Below, piece after piece: positions 36,935 through 45,661 of a stretch of 64,000 nucleotides of DNA. A program made the translations under genes and the position numbers. The notes below the pieces were generated by a model, which worked only from the letters and a program-made list of their open reading frames with translations, did no database searches and was not told the origin of the DNA. Source of the stretch: an uncultured Bifidobacterium sp. (GTDB lineage: Bacteria; Actinomycetota; Actinomycetes; Actinomycetales; Bifidobacteriaceae); the NCBI RefSeq assembly GCF_959020145.1, contig NZ_CAUEQY010000009.1, positions 1 to 64,000 of the forward strand. The letters are read 5' to 3'. Numbering within the stretch: position 1 is the stretch's first letter; the number at the start of each line of letters is the position of its first letter.

Positions 36935-36995
36935 TTGTGCCTTTGCGAAAGATGGTTTACACTGAAAACACGTTAGTTACCACATGGTAGTTAAC
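36935..36995 (+). promoter_or_regulatory. proximal transporter promoter with TACCA-N2-TGGTA operator
   Basis: TTGTGC (36935-36940), 17 bp, TACACT (36958-36963) is a plausible promoter. The palindrome TACCACATGGTA (36978-36989), inside the larger dyad GTTAGTTAC...GTAGTTAAC, covers the expected start. TACCACTTGGTA at 48032-48043 before the first GH3 gene shares the same arms. With the site above, this accounts for most of the 379-bp gap 36718-37096; no gene is visible in it. Confidence 0.65.
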
Positions 36996-37096
36996 AGATG
37001 GGGCGAGGCCGTCCCGCCACCACATACACCGCTAAGGTGCGGAATCGCACACAACATAAGTTCACTACTGAAGCATGATTCGAAGGAGAGAGTTTC

Positions 37097-38422
37097 ATGA
37101 GTGAAGCAATCGCCAGCAAGGCGGAGCGCCTTGCCGCTTACAACGCCAACATCGCCGCGGCGGAAAAGGATCCGTCACTGTCCCCGGAAACCGGCAAGCC
37201 GCTGTCCAAGATGAACGCCGCACGTTTCGGCGCAGGCTTCCTGGTATTCGGAGTGCTGTGGATGTCCGGTCTGGGCATCGTTTCCGCAGTGCTGCTGCCC
37301 ATGCACTACAAGACCATCCCGGGCGTCAACGCCGATGCGTTGGTCGGCATCGTCAACGCGTTCACCGCGGTCGCATCCCTGGTCGCCAACCTGATGTTCG
37401 GCAACTTCTCCGATCGCTCCCGTTCCCGCTTCGGCCGCCGTACCCCGTGGATCCTCTTCGGAGCCGTGCTCGGTGGCGTCACCCTGTTCCTGACCGGCAC
37501 CACGCATAACGCCGTGCTGCTGACCATCTTCTACTGCGCCTGCATGTTCGGTCTGAACTGCATGATCGCGCCGATGGTCGCCATCCTGTCCGACCGCGTG
37601 CCTTCCAAGATCCGTGGCACCATGTCCGCCTTCTACGGCGCCGGCTCCACCATCGGCGCTCCGATCGGCACCATGCTCGGCGCACTGTTCATCGAAAACC
37701 TGATTCCGGGCTTCGCCGTCGCCGGCGTGCTCATGTTCCTCGGTGGCGTGGTCGCCGTGATCATCATCCCGAAGGAGCAGTCCGCAGACTTCCTGCCGAA
37801 GGACGAAGGCTCCGCCAAGGACATCCTCTCCTCCTTCCGCCCGCCGAAGTTCTCCACCGCGCATGACTTCTACAAGGCGTTCGCCGGCCGCTTCTGCATG
37901 CTCATGGCCTACCAGATGATCAACGTCTACCAGCTGTACATCATCCAGAACTACATCGGCCAGTCCGTCAAGGAATCCGCCGTCACCGTGTCCGTCGTGT
38001 CCATGATCATGATGGTCATGTCCCTGGTTGGCTCCTTCATCTCCGGCCCGGTCTCCGATCTCATCGGCCGCCGCAAGGTCCCGGTCGTCGTCGCTTCCGT
38101 GCTCTTCGCCGTCGGCATCGCCATGCCGTGGATCTTCAAGTCCACCATGGGCATGTACCTGTTCGCCGGCATCGCAGGCCTCGGCTACGCCGTCTACTCC
38201 GCCGTCGACCAGGCGCTGCTGGTGGACGTGCTGCCGAACAAGGAAGAGGCCGGCAAGGATCTGGGCATCCTGAACATGGCCACCACCCTCGGCCAGATGT
38301 GCGGCCCGGTCGTCATGTCCGCCATCGTGGTCAACCTCGGCTACAACTTCGCGTTCCCGACGTCCATCGCATTGGCCATCATCGGCTGCTTCTTCATCAT
38401 GGCCATCAAGAAGGTCAAGTAA
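37097..38422 (+). CDS. MFS sugar transporter
   Basis: 441 residues with about 12 hydrophobic helices beginning near residue 45 (GAGFLVFGVLWMSGLGIVSA). The loop 2-3 signature is NFSDRSRSRFGRRTPWILFG, and GPVSDLIGRRKVPVVVA repeats it in the second half. It resembles cation-linked MFS or GPH sugar symporters. Placement at the head of the GH30/GH5 group, under operators shared with GH5, says it imports the oligosaccharides these enzymes cut. GAAGGAGAG precedes the ATG. A terminator-like hairpin separates it from GH30. Confidence 0.88.
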   Translation: MSEAIASKAERLAAYNANIAAAEKDPSLSPETGKPLSKMNAARFGAGFLVFGVLWMSGLGIVSAVLLPMHYKTIPGVNADALVGIVNAFTAVASLVANLMFGNFSDRSRSRFGRRTPWILFGAVLGGVTLFLTGTTHNAVLLTIFYCACMFGLNCMIAPMVAILSDRVPSKIRGTMSAFYGAGSTIGAPIGTMLGALFIENLIPGFAVAGVLMFLGGVVAVIIIPKEQSADFLPKDEGSAKDILSSFRPPKFSTAHDFYKAFAGRFCMLMAYQMINVYQLYIIQNYIGQSVKESAVTVSVVSMIMMVMSLVGSFISGPVSDLIGRRKVPVVVASVLFAVGIAMPWIFKSTMGMYLFAGIAGLGYAVYSAVDQALLVDVLPNKEEAGKDLGILNMATTLGQMCGPVVMSAIVVNLGYNFAFPTSIALAIIGCFFIMAIKKVK

Positions 38423-38440
38423 GGCAGCTGCTGTAAACCG

Positions 38441-38472
38441 GGGGAGACGGTCGTGCCATAGGCCGTCTCCCC
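38441..38472 (+). terminator. hairpin between transporter and GH30
   Basis: GGGGAGACGG (38441-38450) pairs with CCGTCTCCCC (38463-38472). No long T-tract follows, so it may lower rather than stop read-through into the GH30 gene. Confidence 0.65.
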
Positions 38473-38557
38473 TCCGCGGGACCGAATCGCCCCGCCTCCC
38501 ATCCATACCAACCATCAACGCATATCCGAATTATCAACGACGATACCAAGGAACATC

Positions 38558-39904
38558 ATGACCACCTGGATTGCAACGACGCAAGACGACAAGCTTGCCG
38601 ACCGAACCTCCGACATCGAATCCACCAACGCCACCACCGCGGCCGACCTGCAGCTCGACGGCAACGAATACCAGGCCCTGCGCGGCTTCGGCGGCTGCTT
38701 CAACGAACTCGGCTGGCTGCCGCTGCAGAACGTCAGCGAAGCCGAACGCGACCAGATCATCAAGGAGCTGTTCAGCCCCGACGAAATGAACTTCACCTTC
38801 AACCGCGCCCCCGTCGGAGCCAATGATTTCGCCGACCACTGGTACAGCTACGACGAGGTAGACGGCGACTACGAGATGGAGCATTTCTCCGTCGAACACG
38901 ACGAACAGACCCTGATCCCGTACATCCACCGCGCGCAGGAATGGCAGCCGAACATGCAACTGTTCTCCAGCCCGTGGAGCCCGCCGACGTGGATGAAGCG
39001 CCCGAAGGCCTACAACTACGGCCGTCTCGTGCAGACCCCGGAGAACCTCAAGGCCTACGCCAAGTACTTCGTCAAGTACATTCAGGCCTACGCCGAGCAT
39101 GGCATCACTGTGAACCAGCTGCACGTGCAGAACGAGGTGTTCGCCGACCAGAAGTTCCCGAGCGCCCTGTGGGATTCCGAAGCGCTCAAGGTGTTCATCC
39201 GCGACTACCTCGGACCGGCGTTCGACGAGGCCGGACTCAGCACCGACATCTGGCTGGGCACCCTCAACGGCCCGGAGGACATGGCCTGGACCGGCGGCGG
39301 CTATGGCATGACGCTCAACAACTACAACCGCTTCGTCGACAACATCCTCTTCGACGACGGCGCGCGCAAGTACATCAAGGGCATCGCCTACCAGTGGGCC
39401 GGCCAGAACTGCATCGCCCGCACGCACGAATCATGGCCGGAGATCGAACTGATCCAGTCGGAGTCCGAATGCGGCACCGGCGACAACAGCTGGGAGTACG
39501 CGGAGTACATCTTCCACCTGATCAACCACTACTTCCGCAACGGCGCCACCGCATACACCTACTGGAACATGATCCTCGACGACCAGGATTCCACATGGGG
39601 CTGGTGGCAGAACTCCCTGTTCACCATCACCGCCGACAAGCACGAAGTGCGCCGCAATCCGGAATACTACGTGATGCGCCACTTCTCGCACTACGTCAGG
39701 CCCGGCGCGAAGGTGCTCGGCACCACCGGCCACTTCAACTCGATGGCCATCGCCTTCCGCAACCCGGACGGCACGGTGGTGGTCGTGGCGCAGAACGCCC
39801 TCGACGAGGAGCGCCCGTTCGAATTCGCCGATCCCGATGCCGCCGAACGCGGCTTCAAGGTAACGCTTGCTCCGCGATCGTTCAACACCTTCGTGCTGGA
39901 CTGA
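38558..39904 (+). CDS. GH30 glycoside hydrolase
   Basis: 448 residues without a signal peptide. GFGGCFNELGWLPL opens the barrel; LFSSPWSPPTWMKRPK is a clear GH30 signature. The acid/base Glu is in QLHVQNEVFA and the nucleophile Glu in IQSESECGTGDN. The C-terminal 70 residues form the small beta-sandwich that GH30 enzymes carry next to the barrel. GH30 members include glucosylceramidase, beta-1,6-glucanase, beta-1,6-galactanase and xylanase. With the exo-glucanase-like GH5 genes nearby, beta-1,6- or mixed beta-glucosides are the best guess. AAGGAACATC precedes the ATG. Confidence 0.88.
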   Translation: MTTWIATTQDDKLADRTSDIESTNATTAADLQLDGNEYQALRGFGGCFNELGWLPLQNVSEAERDQIIKELFSPDEMNFTFNRAPVGANDFADHWYSYDEVDGDYEMEHFSVEHDEQTLIPYIHRAQEWQPNMQLFSSPWSPPTWMKRPKAYNYGRLVQTPENLKAYAKYFVKYIQAYAEHGITVNQLHVQNEVFADQKFPSALWDSEALKVFIRDYLGPAFDEAGLSTDIWLGTLNGPEDMAWTGGGYGMTLNNYNRFVDNILFDDGARKYIKGIAYQWAGQNCIARTHESWPEIELIQSESECGTGDNSWEYAEYIFHLINHYFRNGATAYTYWNMILDDQDSTWGWWQNSLFTITADKHEVRRNPEYYVMRHFSHYVRPGAKVLGTTGHFNSMAIAFRNPDGTVVVVAQNALDEERPFEFADPDAAERGFKVTLAPRSFNTFVLD

Positions 39905-39991
39905 GCCGGAGTGATACGGCGTCGGCTCGCGCGTAATGCCGGTTTTTCCCTTTTTCCCGGCGATATGCCGATCGCCGGCGCCCTGCCCATG

Positions 39992-40040
39992 AGGTGCCCG
40001 CCGCGATGGATCCCCTCCATGCGCGGCGGGCACCTTTGTT
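39992..40040 (+). terminator. terminator after GH30
   Basis: The stem AGGTGCCCGCCGCG-ATGGA (39992-40010) pairs with TCCAT-GCGCGGCGGGCACCT (40016-40035) with one bulged base and runs into TTGTTTG. It is a strong terminator that separates GH30 from the separately promoted GH5 gene. Confidence 0.88.
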
Positions 40041-40100
40041 TGTATTGGTGGTTTTTCTCATCTGAGCAGTCCTTCGCCGTGGGATGCCGACGAGATTGGG

Positions 40101-40154
40101 TTGCGTGTGGAACGGAAATGTATTACGATATAACTAAGTAGTTACTAAGTAATA
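40101..40154 (+). promoter_or_regulatory. GH5 promoter and TetR operator
   Basis: TTGCGT (40101-40106), 17 bp, TACGAT (40124-40129) is followed by the 24-bp operator at 40131-40154 (TAACTAAG...TTACTAAGTAATA), which covers the expected start. It is the near-identical twin of the operator at 36828-36851. Confidence 0.75.
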
Positions 40155-40183
40155 GAAACTGCATGACGTACGAAGGAGTGCAT

Positions 40184-41392
40184 ATGGATCTTGATTACAT
40201 CAAGGGCGTGAACCTGGGTAACTGGCTGGTTCTGGAAAAGTGGATGAACCCGGCATTATTCGATGGAACCACTGCCGATGACGAATACTATCTGCCGACG
40301 CAACTCGATCCGGCCGTCTACGAGGCCCGCATCAGGACCCACCGCGCCGAATACATCAACGAGCGCGACTTTGCCACCATCAAATCGTGGGGACTGAACT
40401 CCGTGCGCATCCCCGTGCCGTACTTCATCTTCGGCGACCGCGCGCCGTTCATCGGCTGCATCGACGAACTCGACAAGGCCTTCAACTGGGCCGAGAAATA
40501 CGGTCTGACCATCCTCATCGACCTGCACACCGCGCCGATGAGCCAGAACGGCTTCGACAACGGCGGCATCTCCGGCGTGTGCAAGTGGGCGCAGCTGCCC
40601 GACGAGGTCGAATTCGTGCTGTCCGTGCTCGAACGCCTCGCCAGGCGGTACGGCCATCGTCGGGCGCTGATGGGCATCGAAATCATCAACGAGCCGAACA
40701 CCACCACCTGCTGGCCGATGGCGAACGTGACCGAACGCTACAAGGCGGTCGATCCGGAACTCGCCGAAGGCACCGGCCCGATCGCATTCGACTGGCTCAA
40801 GAACTTCTACATCACCGCCTACCACCGTCTGCGCGATGCCGACAAGGGCGCATTGCCGGCAGACAAGGCGGTGGTGTTCCACGACGGTTTCGACATCGAA
40901 CAGTGGAAGGACTTCATGCGCGGCCCCGACGGCAAGCTCGCGCCCGAGTTTAAGAACGTGGTCCTTGATACCCACCAATACCTCATGACCGCCGAAACGA
41001 TGGGTTGCCCGCAGACAGCGGAGGGCTACGACGACTTCGTGAGGAATACCTATGCGCCGATGATCGCCGAGATGAGCGAATACTTCCCGGTGATTGTGGG
41101 GGAGTGGTGCCTGTTCAACTCCGTCGGCTGCGGTGTGGACACCCACGGCGGACAAAGCGTGCTCAACGGCGAGGAAGGCGCGCAGGCCGAGACCCTGACC
41201 GCCGAACAGAAGCGCTCGCTGTACCAGGGCGTGGCCGAATCCCAGCTCGCCGCATGGAGCAAGGGCAGCGGCTTCTACTACTGGAACTACAAGCTGCTCA
41301 CCGACACCGTCAACACCCCTGGCTGGATCGGCTGGGACGCATGGGACCTCGGGCGCTGCATCGCCCAAGATTGGTTCCCCGTCCAAAAGTGA
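40184..41392 (+). CDS. GH5 glucanase-like glycoside hydrolase, first copy
   Basis: 402 residues. The start at 40184 has GAAGGAG 5 nt upstream; an earlier in-frame ATG at 40163 has none. The opening IKGVNLGNWLVLEKWM resembles fungal exo-beta-1,3-glucanases. NSVRIPVPYFIFG and IDLHTAPMSQNGFDNGG follow; the acid/base is the Glu of IEIINEPNT and the nucleophile the Glu of VIVGEWCLF. There is no signal peptide, so it trims imported glucosides in the cytoplasm. A diverged paralogue lies at 43324. Beta-1,3- or beta-1,6-glucoside activity is inferred from family resemblance. Confidence 0.9.
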   Translation: MDLDYIKGVNLGNWLVLEKWMNPALFDGTTADDEYYLPTQLDPAVYEARIRTHRAEYINERDFATIKSWGLNSVRIPVPYFIFGDRAPFIGCIDELDKAFNWAEKYGLTILIDLHTAPMSQNGFDNGGISGVCKWAQLPDEVEFVLSVLERLARRYGHRRALMGIEIINEPNTTTCWPMANVTERYKAVDPELAEGTGPIAFDWLKNFYITAYHRLRDADKGALPADKAVVFHDGFDIEQWKDFMRGPDGKLAPEFKNVVLDTHQYLMTAETMGCPQTAEGYDDFVRNTYAPMIAEMSEYFPVIVGEWCLFNSVGCGVDTHGGQSVLNGEEGAQAETLTAEQKRSLYQGVAESQLAAWSKGSGFYYWNYKLLTDTVNTPGWIGWDAWDLGRCIAQDWFPVQK

Positions 41393-41454
41393 TTCCGTCG
41401 GACGCAAGAATCGTACAAAGCAACGCGTGATATCAAGAACATTAAGGAACGACA

Positions 41455-43101
41455 ATGCTGCATAATCCGATCTTCAAAGGCTTCAATCCCGATCCGGCCA
41501 TCTGCCGCAAAGGCGACGACTACTACGTGGCCGTCTCCACCTTCGAATGGTTTCCGGGCATTCCGATTTACCATTCGAAGGATATGAAGCATTGGGAGCT
41601 GCTCACCCACGTGCTTACTGATGGTACGAATCCGAACCTCACCAAGCTGCCAAGCGCTAAGGGCATTTGGGCTCCATGCCTCACGTATTGTGAGGAAGAG
41701 GACATGTTCTACGTGATTTACGGCGTTATGAATTCCATGAATGCACGCTATTTCGACGTGAATAATTATCTGATTAAGTCGAAGAGCATTGAAGGTCCGT
41801 GGAGTGAGCCGGTATATCTGACATCTTCCGGTTTCGACGCGTCCATTTTGCATGATGACAATGGCAAGAAGTACATCGTCAGCTTGGAATGGGAGACCCG
41901 TGAAGGCTATGAGAAGCCGGGTGTGATCTGCTGTGTGGAATATGATCCGGAAACCAAGCATGTGGTTGGCTATCCGAAGCGTATATGGCGTGGCGCTACT
42001 GATCGTGGCTGCATTGAGGCTCCGCATCTGACCAAGCGTGACGGCTGGTATTACATTATGTGCGCCGAGGGCGGCACCGGCTACAACCATTCTGTGACCA
42101 TGGGCCGTTCCCGCAATGTGTGGGGCCCGTATGAGCCGGATCCGAATGGTCCGCTCGTCACTTCGCAGCCGAAGGAGTCAAACGAGCGTGCTGATGACGA
42201 TCATTTGAAGCCGCGCTATTTCAACCCGGATTCCGTATTGCAGAAGTCCGGCCACGGCTCCTACGTGGATCTGCCGAACGGCGAGACATATCTTGTGCAC
42301 CTGACCAGCCGTCCGTTTGTGCCGGAATTGCGTTGTACGCTTGGCCGTGAGACCGCCATTCAGAAGATGCAGTGGACGCCTGATGGTTGGTTGCGTATGG
42401 CTGATGGTTCTAATCTGGCAAAGATCGAAGTCGAGGAGCCGAATCTGCCAGATGTGCCGATGCCGGAAATTCCAAGCCTTGACGATTTCGATGGTGAGGA
42501 ACTGGGTAACTGGTATTACTCGCCGCGTCAGATGCCGAGCACGTTTGCAAATGCTACGGAACGCCCGGGCTGGTTGCGTGTTCGTGGTGAGGAATCGCTT
42601 GCCTCGCTGAATCGTACGAGCCTGCTTGCTCGCAAGCTGACGAGCGTGTATGCCACGGTAACCACCAAGATGGAGTTCGAGCCGGAAGTCTACCAGCACA
42701 GCGCTGGCTTGACCATCTACTACGACAACATGAATAATATTTTCCTGCGCAAGTATTATTCACAGACGCTTGGCGGCAGCGCGATTTCGATTGTGCGTCT
42801 CGAAAACGGTGAAAAGATGGAAATGCTTGACACTCGCGTTGCTGTGGAAGACAAGCCGATCTATTTCCGTTTGAATATCGAAGGTCGTCGTACTTGGTTC
42901 GAGTGGGGTTATGATGGCGAGAACTGGACCAAGATTGGCCCGGATTTCGACACTACCACCTTCTCTGACGAATACTGCAAGTACGGCGAATTCACTGGCA
43001 CCATGGTCGGCATCGCCGTTACCGACGCCGCTCTGCACGAGAAGACTGCCGACTTCGACTTCTTCGACTACGAGGCGGACGAGACGAAGCCGGTCGACTG
43101 A
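41455..43101 (+). CDS. GH43 beta-xylosidase / arabinofuranosidase
   Basis: 548 residues, like GH43 subfamily 11 xylosidases. The five-bladed propeller starts NPIFKGFNPDPAICRKGDDY; SGFDASILHDDNGKKY supplies the pKa-tuning Asp and GCIEAPHLTKRDGWYYIM the acid Glu. A C-terminal beta-sandwich (about 340-540) follows. There is no signal peptide. It should release xylose or arabinose from imported oligosaccharides. The gene uses many T-ending codons (GGT, CGT, GAT, AAT), unlike the C-rich GH5 and GH30 genes around it, which suggests separate acquisition. AAGGAACGACA precedes the ATG, 62 bp after GH5. Confidence 0.92.
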   Translation: MLHNPIFKGFNPDPAICRKGDDYYVAVSTFEWFPGIPIYHSKDMKHWELLTHVLTDGTNPNLTKLPSAKGIWAPCLTYCEEEDMFYVIYGVMNSMNARYFDVNNYLIKSKSIEGPWSEPVYLTSSGFDASILHDDNGKKYIVSLEWETREGYEKPGVICCVEYDPETKHVVGYPKRIWRGATDRGCIEAPHLTKRDGWYYIMCAEGGTGYNHSVTMGRSRNVWGPYEPDPNGPLVTSQPKESNERADDDHLKPRYFNPDSVLQKSGHGSYVDLPNGETYLVHLTSRPFVPELRCTLGRETAIQKMQWTPDGWLRMADGSNLAKIEVEEPNLPDVPMPEIPSLDDFDGEELGNWYYSPRQMPSTFANATERPGWLRVRGEESLASLNRTSLLARKLTSVYATVTTKMEFEPEVYQHSAGLTIYYDNMNNIFLRKYYSQTLGGSAISIVRLENGEKMEMLDTRVAVEDKPIYFRLNIEGRRTWFEWGYDGENWTKIGPDFDTTTFSDEYCKYGEFTGTMVGIAVTDAALHEKTADFDFFDYEADETKPVD

Positions 43102-43161
43102 TCCCGCCCATCCGGCCACCACGATCATTCAACGACCCTGATCCGGCTGTGATCCGATTCC

Positions 43162-43235
43162 GAGCGGCCGCGTGGCCGCTCGCGGGGCGCATACAATGGA
43201 CCAAGGAACGTTGCGAATGACGCGCGGTTCCTTGG
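43162..43235 (+). terminator. two hairpins between GH43 and the second GH5
   Basis: GAGCGGCC-GCGT-GGCCGCTC (43162-43181) is a perfect 8-bp stem, and CCAAGGAAC (43201-43209) pairs with GTTCCTTGG (43227-43235). Neither has a good T-tract. They may terminate GH43 or regulate the GH5/TetR pair. Confidence 0.5.
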
Positions 43236-43323
43236 CCCATTGGGCCGAATGGGTTTTGCCATGGGTTGTGATGGGCGGAAGCGAAAAGTCGGGCAACCCC
43301 CGAACGTAAGGGCGGTGAGACGC

Positions 43324-44562
43324 ATGGTGCTAGGCATCGACGAGCGAATCGACGGCGTGAACCTCGGCAACTGGCTGGTGCTGGAGAAATGGATGGATCC
43401 GAAACCGTTCACCCGCAGCGCCGAAGACGATGAAATCTGGATGCACCGCACGCACGTATCCCTCTGGTCCGAACGGAATCTCGCCGAGGAACTGCGCCGG
43501 CACCGCGAAACCTACATCACCTTGGAGGATTTCCGTATTATCGTCGGTCACGGAATCAACCTCGTGCGCATTCCCATACCATATTTCATCTTCGGCGACT
43601 GGCCCGGACATCCGGGCTGCATCGCATACCTCGACCGCGCGTTCCGTTGGGCGCGGGAGACGGGACTGAAGATCATGATCGACCTGCATACCGTGCCCGG
43701 CTCACAGAATGGTTTCGACAACGGCGGTCTGACGGGCGTGTGCAAATGGGCGCAGAATCCGGACTTGGTGGAATACGCGCTGAATGTGCTGGAACGATTG
43801 GCCCGCCGATATCGTGACGAGCCGACCCTACACAGCATCGAAGTGCTCAACGAACCAGTGAGCTGGTCGGTGTTCCATGGCACGTCGAATACGGCGAAGG
43901 ACGTCCGCGAGGCCTCCGGCAGCACGCATGTCCCACTGCGCTTTCTGAAGCGCTTCTACCGCGACGCCTACGCTCGGTTGCGCGCCATACTGCGCCCGGA
44001 AACCATAATCGTATTCCATGACGGCTTCCGACTGCTCCGCTGGGGCAACTGGTTCCGTCGCGCCGGCATGCGCAACGTCATGCTCGACACCCACCAATAT
44101 CTCATCGCCATGGAGGAACCGTTGTTCGCGGGGCCGGCACGCCGGCTGTACCTGCAATCGCGGCACCTGCCATGGCTGTACCGAATGCTGGTGGGTGCGC
44201 GCGAAATCGCCATCCGTTCGGCGGCCCGCCATATCCCTGTACTTGTGGGCGAGTGGTGCGTGGAGAACCGGTGGGCCCTGCACAGCCGAAACCGAGCGGA
44301 CGCATACCGTCAAGTATCGCGATTGCAACGCGCGGCATGGGATACGTCGGCGGGGCAGGTCTATTGGAGCTACCAGCTTGCGCGTTCCGCGAAACCAGGC
44401 AGCGGCGAAGGAAAACCGCCACGCGACCCGCGCAACGGCGGCAATCTCGAAGCGTGGGATCTGACCCGCGTATGGCGTCATGGATGGATTCAAGCGGATA
44501 CGCCCCACGATGACGTGGCATCGGCGCCGTCAATCAACGACAATCGACGCAAAGGGCATTAG
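43324..44562 (+). CDS. GH5 glucanase-like glycoside hydrolase, second copy
   Basis: 412 residues. The start at 43324 (MVLGIDERIDGVNLGNWLV) is chosen because it aligns with the first copy and follows GGCGGTGAG; the ORF extends 28 codons further upstream. It has NLVRIPIPYFIFG, IDLHTVPGSQNGFDNGG, acid/base in SIEVLNEPVS and nucleophile in VLVGEWCVE. It differs from the first copy by an Arg-rich middle (FAGPARRLYLQSRHLPWLYR) and a polar tail. The substrate range may differ. It is followed after 10 bp by a TetR gene, so the two are probably one transcript. Confidence 0.88.
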   Translation: MVLGIDERIDGVNLGNWLVLEKWMDPKPFTRSAEDDEIWMHRTHVSLWSERNLAEELRRHRETYITLEDFRIIVGHGINLVRIPIPYFIFGDWPGHPGCIAYLDRAFRWARETGLKIMIDLHTVPGSQNGFDNGGLTGVCKWAQNPDLVEYALNVLERLARRYRDEPTLHSIEVLNEPVSWSVFHGTSNTAKDVREASGSTHVPLRFLKRFYRDAYARLRAILRPETIIVFHDGFRLLRWGNWFRRAGMRNVMLDTHQYLIAMEEPLFAGPARRLYLQSRHLPWLYRMLVGAREIAIRSAARHIPVLVGEWCVENRWALHSRNRADAYRQVSRLQRAAWDTSAGQVYWSYQLARSAKPGSGEGKPPRDPRNGGNLEAWDLTRVWRHGWIQADTPHDDVASAPSINDNRRKGH

Positions 44563-44572
44563 ACTCGGAGTC

Positions 44573-45208
44573 ATGGCAGAGGAAGAGACTTCGAAACGTA
44601 CCCGCAAATCGCCGCAGGAGCGTCGTGCGGAAGTGCTGGATGCGGCGGTGCAGCTCATCAGCGAACGCGGATTCAACGGCATTTCCATCCAGGACGTGGC
44701 CGATCGCGTCGGCATCTCCAAACAAGGCGTGCTGCGATACGTCGAAAACAAAGACAAGATGCTGGCGCTGGTATATGACGAATACTACGGGCAAACCGGC
44801 ACTCCGGAGGACTTCTTCTCATCGGGCATGCCGGGCAGCGACCCATCCGCGCCGCATTTCCCCGCATACCTGCGCTACCTGGTGAAACACAACTCGCGCC
44901 GCCGCATGATGGTGCAGCTGTTCACCGTGCTGTCGGCGGAATCGCTGAATCCGGACCATCCATTGCATGACGAATTCATGGAACGCATGGACGGTATTTG
45001 GGAGCACTATTCGAAATACCCATGGGTGGTTCCGCCGCAATTGGGCGCATGGGCCGACAGCATGCGGCCAGTGGTGCGCAAAGCCATGGAGATCATGGAC
45101 GGCATCCAGCTGTGGTGGCTGCGCGAACCGGAAGTCGACCTATGCGCAGAATGGGCTGAAATGGAAAACCTGCTGTTCCCCGAGCCCCTGTGGGACGCCT
45201 ACCGCTGA
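44573..45208 (+). CDS. TetR-family repressor, cotranscribed with the second GH5
   Basis: 211 residues. I start at 44573 (MAEEETSKRTRK), which matches the paralogues, although GGAG is only 2 nt away. The helix-turn-helix is RRAEVLDAAVQLISERGFNG then SIQDVADRVGISKQGVLRYV. The ligand domain carries HPLHDEFMERMD and MDGIQLWW. An earlier in-frame ATG at 44480 would overlap GH5. It probably controls the GH5/GH43 or GH3 genes; the TACCA-N2-TGGTA sites are candidate targets (inference). Confidence 0.87.
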   Translation: MAEEETSKRTRKSPQERRAEVLDAAVQLISERGFNGISIQDVADRVGISKQGVLRYVENKDKMLALVYDEYYGQTGTPEDFFSSGMPGSDPSAPHFPAYLRYLVKHNSRRRMMVQLFTVLSAESLNPDHPLHDEFMERMDGIWEHYSKYPWVVPPQLGAWADSMRPVVRKAMEIMDGIQLWWLREPEVDLCAEWAEMENLLFPEPLWDAYR

Positions 45209-45342
45209 TTCGGATTTATTGATTTGGTCGTGTCCGTTCCGCCGGTTGGTTGCGATTGCGTGATTCTGATGATTGTCTATCTGCTTTCGTTTTTCGACCT
45301 GCGGTTTTTGGACTTGCGGTTTGCGGTTTGGTTTGCGTGAGG

Positions 45343-45438
45343 CACCCTTTTGCTCACGGATTGCGATTTGCGATTTGATTGGTGGTTTGTGGCTTGCACG
45401 AGTCCAATCGCAAGCCACCCTTTTGCTCACGGATTGCG
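45343..45438 (+). repeat. 23-bp direct repeat in a converging intergenic region
   Basis: CACCCTTTTGCTCACGGATT (plus GCG) occurs at 45343-45365 and again, identical, at 45416-45438, 73 bp apart. Each begins near a GTGAG/CTCAC or GGCTTGC/GCAAGCC dyad. The surrounding 45209-45342 is T- and G-rich low-complexity DNA without a gene. Confidence 0.85.
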
Positions 45439-45539
45439 GAAAAGTGCGTTTTTGCGCATACGTGCGCTGAATTATCTGATTTTAGAAATAGGAAACGTTG
45501 GAATTCCGCCATTTGTGATTTTGCATAATGGCATACGAT

Positions 45540-45604
45540 TACCCCTTTTCGCTCACATACGTATATTGACGGCTTGATTTACTTTGCGTGAGCGAAAGGG
45601 GGTA
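45540..45604. terminator. long hairpin between TetR and GH3
   Basis: TACCCCTTTTCGCTCAC (from 45540) pairs with GTGAGCGAAAGGGGGTA (to 45604) with one G-T pair, around a loop of about 30 nt. It repeats the CCCTTTT-GCTCAC theme of the upstream direct repeats. Placed between converging genes, it probably ends one or both. Confidence 0.65.
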
Positions 45605-45661
45605 TTGAATAGTGCGATTACGCAATGTGGTTACGCAACGCAATCGCACTATCGCATACAA

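Noticed and set aside
41287..42090. 267-codon minus-strand ORF over the GH43 gene
   Set aside because: It is antisense to a clear GH43 enzyme with all catalytic residues, and has no start signal or domain.
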